Part shown: piece by piece, positions 1-9,302 of the stretch
Layout: each line of letters opens with the position of its first letter
Position numbering within the stretch: position 1 is the first letter of the stretch
Source of the DNA: Rhodanobacter panaciterrae
Lineage (GTDB): Bacteria > Pseudomonadota > Gammaproteobacteria > Xanthomonadales > Rhodanobacteraceae
Assembly (NCBI RefSeq): GCF_014651895.1
Contig: NZ_BMXT01000001.1
Span: 1,364,001-1,428,000, forward strand
Length of the DNA stretch: 64,000 bases
Reading direction: 5' to 3'
Position numbers and translations under genes: made by a program
Notes under the pieces: model-generated
The model's database searches: none
Told to the model about the DNA's origin: nothing
What the model saw: the letters and a program-made list of their open reading frames with translations, nothing else

Positions 1-484
1 CGAAACGGCGCCGATTGGCGACGCCGGTCAGGCCATCACGAAACGAAAGCTCCTCCAGCTCCTTCTGCAGGGTGATCAGCTGATGCTCGGTGCGCTTGCG
101 CTCGCTGATGTCGAACATGAAGCCGATCAGCGAATTCACCGTGCCGTCCGCGTTGCGCACTACATGCACCACATCGCGAATCCACACGTAACGGCCGTCG
201 TGGGTCAGCGCGCGGTAGTCGGCCTCGTGATCCACGCCTGCCTGCGATTGCGCCACGCAGAAATTCACCACCCACTCGCGATCCTCCGGATGCATGCGGC
301 TGGCCCAGTCGCCCACGGTCACCCAGCTCGCCGGGGTCCAGCCTAGCAACGCCTCGATCTGCGGCCCGATGTAGGCGAACTGCATGGTGCCCCAGTCGAT
401 CTTCCACGGAATCGCCTTGGTCGACTCCAGCAAGGTCTTGTAGACCGCGCTGTCAGGTTCCAGCTTGTTTTGAATATCGACCAT
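1..484 (-). CDS. Diguanylate cyclase, PAS-GGDEF (partial, 5' end only)
   Basis: The reading frame runs off the left edge of the window, leaving about 161 N-terminal residues. It opens with ATG at 484 (MVDIQNKLEP). A PAS domain of the PAS_3 type follows at about residues 20-125, with the typical end FMFDISERKRTE. A short coiled linker (residues 126-145) leads into RDGLTGVANRRRF, the conserved opening of a GGDEF domain. The protein therefore probably makes cyclic di-GMP in response to a signal sensed by the PAS domain. No signal peptide or membrane segment is visible, so it is probably cytoplasmic. The GG(D/E)EF catalytic loop lies outside the window, so activity cannot be judged. The upstream ribosome site is weak, so the start is approximate. 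Confidence 0.85.
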   Translation of the reverse strand, partial: MVDIQNKLEPDSAVYKTLLESTKAIPWKIDWGTMQFAYIGPQIEALLGWTPASWVTVGDWASRMHPEDREWVVNFCVAQSQAGVDHEADYRALTHDGRYVWIRDVVHVVRNADGTVNSLIGFMFDISERKRTEHQLITLQKELEELSFRDGLTGVANRRRF

Positions 485-565
485 CGCTTTCGGGCTCGAT
501 TGGTGAAGTGCAGCGGGGCACGCCTGAGATCATATCGCTGTGCCCGGAAGCACAGCCGGCTGCTG

Positions 566-595
566 AAAAAGGAAACCCCGCAGTTGCGGGGCTTC
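566..595 (-). terminator. Rho-independent terminator of the M1 aminopeptidase gene
   Basis: The hairpin arms are GGAA-CCCCGCA and TGCGGGG-TTCC (571-595), followed on the minus strand by a T run (566-570). It lies 25 bases after the aminopeptidase stop. Confidence 0.85.
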
Positions 596-619
596 CTTGG
601 GTCAAACCGCAGCCAGGGA

Positions 620-3274
<2,655 letters not shown>

Positions 3275-3642
3275 GAGATCCCCTCAGGTTGTGGTGCGGC
3301 CGTCGGTTGGACACGCCGTCGTCGGATACGGAAAACACGCAAGACGGGTGGCGACCGCCAACCGGTCACACCTGCCCTGCCCGCCGAGATAGTGATCCCC
3401 ACCCGAGCTTCCTGACACGGCCGGAAGTCATGGCAGGCGCCAAGCACCCCGAAAACCCCGCTCATGAAGTCCCCCCACTCCTATAGCACCTCACCCGACC
3501 TTTGGCGTCTCGATACCCTACCTACATCGTCATTCCGGCGAAGGCCGGAGGAGTTTTTCAACAGCGAAGCTGGTCATCGCACCCCCCAACAACCCAAACC
3601 GCGCCAACCACCGTCAGCGTCATGGATCGACCACGCACAAAA
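3275..3642. other. Intergenic region upstream of the M1 aminopeptidase
   Basis: About 370 bases without a convincing gene. It should hold the aminopeptidase promoter near 3275-3350. It also holds one REP-like repeat (3528-3580). The short open frames across it have no ribosome sites and no recognisable product. Confidence 0.6.
3528..3580 (+). repeat. REP-like interspersed element, copy A
   Basis: It begins CGTCATTCCGGC with a partial inverted repeat (GGCCGGAG), then a 33-base tail (3548-3580). The tail is found again, inverted and with one mismatch, at 9104-9136. It also shares the CGTCATTCC core with the palindrome at 17520-17547 and more loosely with the one at 14564-14583. Confidence 0.7.
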
Positions 3643-3662
3643 AGGCCCCGATGCCGGGGCCT
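3639..3662 (-). terminator. Rho-independent terminator of the small CDS at 3705-3977
   Basis: Stem AGGCCCCG/CGGGGCCT with a four-base loop, then a T run on the minus strand at 3639-3643. Confidence 0.85.
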
Positions 3663-3704
3663 CTTCATCGCGCTGGCAATGCCATCACCGGCATCGCATC
3701 TCCA

Positions 3705-3977
3705 CTAAGCCTCAGCCTCTGGTTCGGGCTTCATCTTCTCCAGCACTTCTTCCAGATCGACGATCGCGTTTTCCAGCGCCTCATGCAGCTGCCCCTGCCG
3801 ATCCATCAGGTCGGCAATCTTGTCGGCCAGTTTCAGCTTGGACAACTCACCGTCGAACAGCAGCCATTCCGCCGTCAGCGTTTCCACGTTGTTCTTCGAG
3901 TAGTGCCGCATCTCCTTGAGTTGCGTCACCGTATTGCCGATATGGTCGGCAGGTGTCTTGGCATGTTCGTCGGACAT
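3705..3977 (-). CDS. Small acidic hypothetical protein (90 aa)
   Basis: The product starts MSDEHAKTPADHIG and ends in an acidic Pro/Glu tail (KPEPEAEA). The ATG at 3977 is chosen because AGGAGG lies eight bases upstream; an upstream in-frame start lacks such a site. The middle is predicted helical and has many Leu, Glu and Lys residues in heptad-like spacing (LSKLKLADKIADLMDR, LEEVLEKM), so a small coiled-coil or oligomeric protein is plausible. No signal peptide, membrane segment or metal motif is seen. I do not recognise the family. It has its own terminator and looks like a single-gene unit. Confidence 0.75.
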   Translation of the reverse strand: MSDEHAKTPADHIGNTVTQLKEMRHYSKNNVETLTAEWLLFDGELSKLKLADKIADLMDRQGQLHEALENAIVDLEEVLEKMKPEPEAEA

Positions 3978-4213
3978 GGATGGTTCCTCCTGGCAAAGCG
4001 TGGCGATCATTCGATAGCCTTCGGCGATGCTGGCTATCGGCAGGATGCAGATGCCGTGATCCCGGCGTATCGGGCCGTTCGATCTGACGGTAGCGAGGTA
4101 GATGCGAAGTGCGAGTCAACGCCCTGCTCAAGACTCGTTGTCCGTCACGGCGCCATGGCCAGACAAACGGAAGATCCTCATCCGGGACGGGCGCGTGACG
4201 ACACGTCGTGCGT

Positions 4214-4969
4214 CTAGCGCCAGCCGGTATCGCGCGCTGCACGCTCCTGCTGCGCATTGAAGACATCGCCGCGCAGACGCGCGTCGACCGCGGCCTGCAC
4301 TGCGGGTGGCAGGGCACTCGCTGCCTGACGCAGCTCGCCGCCTTCGGATGGGGTTGCCGCGCTGAGTACGGGCAGCGACCAGCCGGCATCGCCATGGCAG
4401 GCAAGGCCGGCTCGCACCGGCGGGGAACGCAGAACGAAGGTGCGGCAAATCTGCCCGTCGGCACTGCGGAAACTCAGGCCGATGGCAACCGGCGCATTCG
4501 CATCGGGTTCGCTCGCCAGCGCCTTGTCGAGCGCACGGGTCAAGGCGCCCGCGGCGAATGACTGGCCGCCCTGCATGCGCACCATCTCGCCGGATCGCGA
4601 CCACCACAGGCCCACGGCGAGCAGCGCCACCGACGCGGCCAGCGCGGCACCCGGCACAAACCAGCGGCGGGTCGCGCGACGTCGCGTCGTGCCAATGCCA
4701 TGCCCACCGACAGGCAGCACGCGTGGCGTGACGGGCATCGCCGCCTGCGGAGATGGCGGCTGCAACAAGGCGGACAGACGCGCCGGAACCGGCTCTTCGA
4801 GCACCGGGTCGAACGCGGCCTGTACCTGTGCTCGCACGGCGCGCGCCTGCCGTACGCGACGTGCGAGCACATCGTCGTGCATCAGCGCGGCGTCGATCCG
4901 CGCGATGTCCGGCGCGTCGAGTTCGCCGTCCACGTATGCCTGCAATGTATCGTCGTCGATCGGGTTCAT
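4214..4969 (-). CDS. Anti-sigma factor with one transmembrane segment
   Basis: A 251-residue protein. Its N-terminal part (DDDTLQAYVDGELDAPDIARIDAALMHDD) matches the cytoplasmic sigma-binding domain of RsiW/ChrR-like anti-sigma factors. A single transmembrane helix sits near residues 105-127 (WFVPGAALAASVALLAVGLWW). About 120 residues then follow that would be periplasmic. No zinc HxxxCxxC motif is seen. The ATG overlaps the stop of the upstream sigma gene (ATGA), so the two are translationally coupled and should be partners. The C-terminal domain, with two Cys residues, may sense the envelope signal. The signal is unknown. Confidence 0.85.
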   Translation of the reverse strand: MNPIDDDTLQAYVDGELDAPDIARIDAALMHDDVLARRVRQARAVRAQVQAAFDPVLEEPVPARLSALLQPPSPQAAMPVTPRVLPVGGHGIGTTRRRATRRWFVPGAALAASVALLAVGLWWSRSGEMVRMQGGQSFAAGALTRALDKALASEPDANAPVAIGLSFRSADGQICRTFVLRSPPVRAGLACHGDAGWSLPVLSAATPSEGGELRQAASALPPAVQAAVDARLRGDVFNAQQERAARDTGWR

Positions 4970-5457
4970 TGGTCTTTCCCAAGATGGGCCTGCAAGGTGG
5001 CGCGGGCGCGGGCCAGACGGCTGGTGACGGTTCCTACCGGCACCTCCAGCAACTCGGCGGCTTCGCTGTACGACATGCCCTCGACCAGCACCAGGGCCAC
5101 TACTTCGCGATGGTCTGGCGGCAGCGCCGCCAACGCCATCGCCAGTTCCAGCTGCTGCGCGGGCTGTGCGCTGGCGCGATCGGCAGCCATCTCACCGGCT
5201 TCCTCCGGCGCGAACAAATGTTGCGTCCTGCCACGCGCGCGCAACTCGTCCCGCCAGGCGTTGCGCGCGATCGCGAACACCCACTTGTCCAACGCGGCGT
5301 CGGGCCGCCACTGCGCGGCACGAGCCAGCGCGCGTTCCAGCACGATCTGCACCAGGTCGTCGGCGTCGGCCACCTGCCCTGCCAGCGCTCGCGCCAGGCG
5401 GCGCAGGCGCGGCAACAGCGGGATCAGTCCTTCGCGCACGGTGTCGCTCGAATTCAC
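4966..5457 (-). CDS. ECF RNA polymerase sigma factor
   Basis: A 163-residue protein with both ECF regions. Sigma-2 spans about residues 15-75 (AGQVADADDLVQIVLERAL and the core-binding WVFAIARNAWRDELR). Sigma-4 spans residues 105-158 (LPPDHREVVALVLVEGMSYSEAAELLEVPVGTVTSRLARAR). Translation probably starts with GTG at 5457, preceded by GGAAGGTG. It forms an operon with the anti-sigma gene, which starts inside its stop codon. The operon is divergent from the S8 protease gene at 5579, and the 120-base gap between them is the natural place for autoregulation. The target promoter sequence was not identified. Confidence 0.93.
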   Translation of the reverse strand: MNSSDTVREGLIPLLPRLRRLARALAGQVADADDLVQIVLERALARAAQWRPDAALDKWVFAIARNAWRDELRARGRTQHLFAPEEAGEMAADRASAQPAQQLELAMALAALPPDHREVVALVLVEGMSYSEAAELLEVPVGTVTSRLARARATLQAHLGKDQ

Positions 5458-5578
5458 GCATCACCTTCCATTACGTCTGGAGGGGAGGATTCCTTCCCTC
5501 GTGCGCATCGGCGCAGTTCGGGGGCGTAAAGCAGGTCAATGCTAGCATCCGATCCCGTTGCTCCCGAGGCCTTTGGAC

Positions 5579-6826
5579 ATGCCCCTGCACCGCCCGTCCA
5601 CCATGCTTGTTTCGTTGCTGACCATCGCGCTTGCCGCGGTCGGCGCAACGCCTGCACAGGCACAGGTGCTTGGTCCGGTGCAGAACCTGCGCAACCTGCA
5701 GATGCCCGGCGTGGGCCTGCCCGGTGTCGTTCCGGCTTCGCCCCTGCGCAGCGTCGATGACCTGCTGCGCGGCTCACTGGCGATCACGCGGAAGTTGCAG
5801 ATCGATACGCTGCTGCGCAGCGAACCCCGGCGCGTCGATGTCGACCCCCACGGCGCACCGATCCTGCGCGGCGAATTCCTCGCCATGGGTCTATCGGCGA
5901 CGCAACGCGATGCGGTGCAAACACTGGGTTTCGTGGTGGATCGCGAGACACCGGCCGATGCGACGCTGGGGTTGGACTTCGTGGTCCTGCACGATACCCG
6001 CGGACGCAGCACGGCCAAGGCCATGCGCGCCCTGCAGCAGGCGGCGCCGGACGCGGCGTTTACCTACCAGCACCTCTATCTGCCTGCAGGCAGCAACGAC
6101 CCGGCCAGCACAACGACCTCGGCCAACCCGCCGCCCACCGCATCAGAGCAGCGCGTGGGACTGGTCGATGGCGGCGTCGACCCGGCCGACCCCGCGCTGG
6201 CACGCGCGCGCATCGAGCAACACGGCTGCAAGACGGCAAGCGCATCGCGCCACGGCACCGCGGTCGCCGCGCGCCTCGTCGCCGGCGACGCGGACACCTT
6301 GTACGCCGCCGACCTGTGGTGTGGCGACGTGGTCGGCGGCGCCACCTCGAACCTGGTGGACGCGCTCGCATGGATGGCGCGCGAGCATGTGGCGGTGATC
6401 AACATCAGCCTGGTCGGGCCCGACAACCCGGTGCTCGCGCGCGCGGTGCAGGCGATGATCGCGCGCGGCCACGTGCTGGTCAGCGCGGTCGGCAACGACG
6501 GACCTGCGGCGCCACCGCTATTCCCGGCAGCGTATCCGGGCGTGATCGGCGTCAGCGGCGTCGATGCGCGCGAGCGCGTGTTGCCCGAATCTGGCAGCGG
6601 CGATCAGGTGGACTTCTGCGCGTCCGGCGTGGTCGGCAGCGGCCGCAATGCGCTGCGCGGCACCTCCTTCGCGGCGCCGATCGTGGCGCGAAAAGCTGCC
6701 CAATTGATGGACGCTCCTCGCGAAGGAGCCGCATCCCAGGTACAGCAGCGCCTGATCGAGGAGGCTCGCCATCTCGGTGCGCCGGGGCACGATCCACGCT
6801 ACGGCTACGGCCTGTTGTCGCCCTGA
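5579..6826 (+). CDS. Secreted S8 (subtilisin) family serine protease
   Basis: A protein of 415 residues from the ATG at 5579. That start gives an Arg-containing signal peptide ending ...TPAQA, with the mature protein beginning QVLGPVQNLRN. A pro-like region of about 150 residues precedes the catalytic core. The triad is visible as Asp197 (VDGGVD), His225 (RHGTAVA) and Ser363 (GTSFAAP), with the oxyanion Asn in GND. It is divergent from the ECF sigma/anti-sigma operon and followed 106 bases downstream by a secreted low-complexity protein whose mature N-terminus is also QVLG. The pair may form one module controlled by the ECF factor; that is inference. An upstream TTG (5558) and a downstream ATG (5603) are alternative starts. 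Confidence 0.88.
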   Translation: MPLHRPSTMLVSLLTIALAAVGATPAQAQVLGPVQNLRNLQMPGVGLPGVVPASPLRSVDDLLRGSLAITRKLQIDTLLRSEPRRVDVDPHGAPILRGEFLAMGLSATQRDAVQTLGFVVDRETPADATLGLDFVVLHDTRGRSTAKAMRALQQAAPDAAFTYQHLYLPAGSNDPASTTTSANPPPTASEQRVGLVDGGVDPADPALARARIEQHGCKTASASRHGTAVAARLVAGDADTLYAADLWCGDVVGGATSNLVDALAWMAREHVAVINISLVGPDNPVLARAVQAMIARGHVLVSAVGNDGPAAPPLFPAAYPGVIGVSGVDARERVLPESGSGDQVDFCASGVVGSGRNALRGTSFAAPIVARKAAQLMDAPREGAASQVQQRLIEEARHLGAPGHDPRYGYGLLSP

Positions 6827-6932
6827 AACTGAATACCACCCAACCGCAGCCTGCCGACGTGGAAGGATCTTCCCGGCACGGACGTACAGGACCTCGGAAG
6901 CCGCGGATTCGCCGCAGGCAGGAGGTCCTCCC

Positions 6933-7970
6933 ATGCGCAACACGACCCTCAACAACAAGAATCTCAACATCGCCCTGTTCGCCGGCGCCTTTGCCTTGGC
7001 CGCGATGGCCCCGGCGCACGCCCAGGTCCTGGGTCGCGTCACTGGCGGCATCACCGGCGGGCTGAGCAGCCCGGTCAATTCCACGATGGGCCAGATGAGC
7101 GGCCAGGTCGGCGGCTCCGCGCGCGGCATGAGTGGTCTCGATACTCCCGACATCAACCAGCGGGCTGCCGAGCGGCGCGCGGAGCGCCTGCGTCAACGCG
7201 CCGCTGCAACCGCCGCTTCCGCGACGGGCACCGCTGCGCAAGCTGCCCATCAGGCGAACGGTCAGGCGTCCACTGACGCCGTCGGCAACCTCACGGGTGC
7301 GGCTGGCGCCGACGCCGGCAACGGCAACAACGCCGCGCTGGACGGCGCAGCGGGTGTGGGCTCGTCCGCGACCGGCGCAGTCGATACCTCAACCATGCGC
7401 GATGCCGCGACCGGCGCCGCAGGCCAGGCGGTCGGCCAGACGCGTTCAGCCGTCTCGACGGCCAAACGTGGCGCCAAGGGCACACTGAGCCGCGCGCAGA
7501 ACGCGGCCGACAACGCGTCCGCGAACGCCGAAAGTGCAGCCGATGGCTCGGCCAGTACCGGTCTGAGCGCAGCGCAGCAAGCCACCGCCGCCGGCGCGCA
7601 GTCGGCTCATACCGCCGGCTCGCTCGGCTCGAATGCCGCCGGCAATGCGTCGCAAGCCACCTCGGCCGCAGGGAGCGCCGCGAGCCAACAGTCGGGTGAC
7701 GCAAGCACCACGCAACCGGGCCTGGTGTCGCCGACCGCCAGCGCTGCGCGCAGTGCCGGTGACAAATCCGTCGACGCGTCCGGCTCGGGCGCAGCCAAGG
7801 GCAACGCGAATGCCGGCACCAGCTCGACCTCGGGCACCAGCAGCTCGGCCAACACCAGCGGCCGCGCCGCCGGCAGCGCCAGCGCGCACGGTTCGGCCCG
7901 CGGTGGCGTCACCACGTCGGCGCAGGCCGACGGCGATGCCGGCGTCAGCGCAAATGCGCAGCAGCACTAA
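6933..7970 (+). CDS. Secreted Ala/Ser/Gly/Thr-rich low-complexity protein
   Basis: A protein of 345 residues starting at ATG 6933, with AGGAGG just upstream. It has a clear signal peptide (residues 1-29, ending PAHA) and a mature start QVLGRVTGGITGG. A short charged stretch follows (NQRAAERRAERLRQRAAA). The remaining 260 residues are built almost only of Ala, Ser, Gly, Thr, Asn and Gln without a strict repeat unit. There is no anchor or lipobox. It could be an exported structural or surface-coating protein, or a substrate of the S8 protease encoded just upstream, but no family is recognised. Low-complexity composition makes similarity searches unreliable here. Confidence 0.75.
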   Translation: MRNTTLNNKNLNIALFAGAFALAAMAPAHAQVLGRVTGGITGGLSSPVNSTMGQMSGQVGGSARGMSGLDTPDINQRAAERRAERLRQRAAATAASATGTAAQAAHQANGQASTDAVGNLTGAAGADAGNGNNAALDGAAGVGSSATGAVDTSTMRDAATGAAGQAVGQTRSAVSTAKRGAKGTLSRAQNAADNASANAESAADGSASTGLSAAQQATAAGAQSAHTAGSLGSNAAGNASQATSAAGSAASQQSGDASTTQPGLVSPTASAARSAGDKSVDASGSGAAKGNANAGTSSTSGTSSSANTSGRAAGSASAHGSARGGVTTSAQADGDAGVSANAQQH

Positions 7971-7989
7971 GCCATCCGTGCCGTAAAAA

Positions 7990-8017
7990 GCAGGAGCCTC
8001 GCTTGCGGGGCTCCTGC
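7990..8017 (-). terminator. Terminator-like hairpin, first of two in tandem
   Basis: A strong stem (GCAGGAGCC/GGCTCCTGC). The T run is on the minus strand (revcomp of 7985-7989). It lies between two convergent genes and may serve both. Confidence 0.6.
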
Positions 8018-8022
8018 GCGAC

Positions 8023-8053
8023 AAAAAGAGAGGCCCCGCCATGCGGGGCCTCT
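8023..8053 (-). terminator. Rho-independent terminator of the CDS at 8086-8580
   Basis: Stem AGAGGCCCCGC/GCGGGGCCTCT at 8029-8053, with a T run on the minus strand at 8023-8027. It lies 33 bases past the stop codon. Confidence 0.85.
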
Positions 8054-8085
8054 TTGGTCTCACCAGAGATGCAGCGAATCCAGAC

Positions 8086-8580
8086 TCAAGCCGTCAGCGG
8101 CCCGCTCGGCGCAGGGCCAGTCGGCTGCGCGGGCGTACGCGGTCCACGACTGAAACGAGCGGACAGCGCCCTGCGCGCCTCGTCCAGCCCCTGCCCCTTG
8201 CCGGCAACCTTGAACACCGCGTAGCCCTCCAGCGCATTGGTCATCAGATCGCTGCCGATCGCCATTTCGGTATCGGTGCCGCGCTGATGCAGCTTGCCCA
8301 TGCGCACCAGTCGCGGACGCAACGCATCCAGCGTAGCCAGATCGCGCTGATAACCGGCCAGATCGAAATTGCCCGGCAACAGGCCCGGGTTGTCGCCGAA
8401 GACGTGACCGGCCTGCCGGCAGAACGCCTCGGACTTGTCGCCCATCTTGGTCAGCTGGTGCCGCTGGTCCGGCGTCAGCGCGATCAACGAGGCCAGGCCC
8501 GTTTCCAGCGCGGTGAGAGCGTTGTCGATGGCCGCAAGCGCGTCGGTGTTGAGATCGATATCGACCAGATTCTGGCTCAT
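8086..8580 (-). CDS. Hypothetical cytoplasmic protein (164 aa)
   Basis: The product begins MSQNLVDIDLNTDAL. ATG 8580 is preferred because AAGGAG lies five bases upstream, whereas an in-frame GTG six bases earlier overlaps that site. The protein is predicted mainly helical, with conserved-looking blocks such as LIALTPDQRHQLTKMGDKSEAFCRQA and DLATLDALRPRLVRMGKLHQRGTDTEMAIGSDLM, and a Pro-rich C-terminal tail. No signal peptide or membrane segment is seen. I do not recognise a named family. The gene is a single unit with its own terminator, facing the secreted low-complexity protein gene. Confidence 0.75.
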   Translation of the reverse strand: MSQNLVDIDLNTDALAAIDNALTALETGLASLIALTPDQRHQLTKMGDKSEAFCRQAGHVFGDNPGLLPGNFDLAGYQRDLATLDALRPRLVRMGKLHQRGTDTEMAIGSDLMTNALEGYAVFKVAGKGQGLDEARRALSARFSRGPRTPAQPTGPAPSGPLTA

Positions 8581-8783
8581 GTCCACTCCTTAGATGTGAT
8601 GTCAGGAAAGCCAGCCCGCTTGGCCGGCGCCGCAGCGTAACGTGCCCGCCATCCCCCGCCCATGCCTCACCTGTAGGTCAAAAAAGCGCTTCGGCGTAGG
8701 CGTGGAACGCGTTTCCGGGCGCGTGAATGCTGGTGGTCGGCGCGACCATCCCTGCTCCGGGCGCTTGAGAGGGTCGTTCCACC

Positions 8784-9046
8784 CAAAAAGAGCCAATCGC
8801 CGACCAAAAAGACCCACGCTCGACCGGAAAAGACCCACGCGCCGATGCCAGAGAGCCACGCGTGGGACTGGGGAGCCCCAAACGCCAGTGAAAAAGAGCC
8901 ACGTTCCGAATGAGTAGAGCCAAGCGTGGCTCTCCTGAGTGCCAAGCGTGGGTCTTTTAGTCCCAAGTGCGACACTAAAAGAGTCGCGTTTGGCTCTTTG
9001 AATGTGGCGGGTGGGACTCGGGAGAGCAACGCTTGGCTCTTTCCAC
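8784..9046. repeat. Degenerate 21-22 bp tandem repeat tract
   Basis: Cores of the type AAAAAGAGCC(A/C)A(C)GC or AAAAGACCCACGC begin at about 8785, 8806, 8828, 8850, 8874, 8891 and 8914. Several inverted versions (GCGTGGGTCTTTT, GGCTCTTT) follow up to 9046. Spacing is mostly 21-24 bases, so minus-strand frames show a loose seven-residue pattern (SARGSFP, VERGSFW, SAIGSFW). No ribosome site or conserved start supports a real protein, so I call it a repeat tract. Confidence 0.6.
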
Positions 9047-9060
9047 GCAACTATCAGGGT

Positions 9061-9147
9061 CGTCATCCCTGCGCAGGCAGGGATCGCACTTCGCTGTGAC
9101 GAAGCGATGACCAGCTTCGCTGTTGAAAAGCTCCTCAGGGATGACGG
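9061..9147 (-). repeat. REP-like interspersed element, copy B
   Basis: The outer arms CGTCATCCCTG and CAGGGATGACG form an inverted repeat around about 65 bases. Positions 9104-9136 are the reverse complement of 3548-3580 with a single mismatch, so this is the same element family in the opposite orientation. Confidence 0.75.
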
Positions 9148-9302
9148 CAAAAAAGAGCGTAACGCCGACTCGCCGCCCACCCCACCAATAACGCGATCAG
9201 GCCACCGCCCGCTCGACCAAGGCATCGGCACGATGGCCGTGCCAAAATCGGAGCCTGTTGCCTCGGATTGGAGGCCGCGAATCCATTGCCTCAGGGAAAG
9301 AC

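Noticed and set aside
8784-9046. CRISPR array
   Set aside because: Repeats are degenerate, only about 21-22 bases from start to start, partly inverted, and there are no cas genes.
8678-9231. Minus-strand small proteins across the repeat tract
   Set aside because: The seven-residue pattern follows from the DNA repeat; no ribosome site or conserved start.
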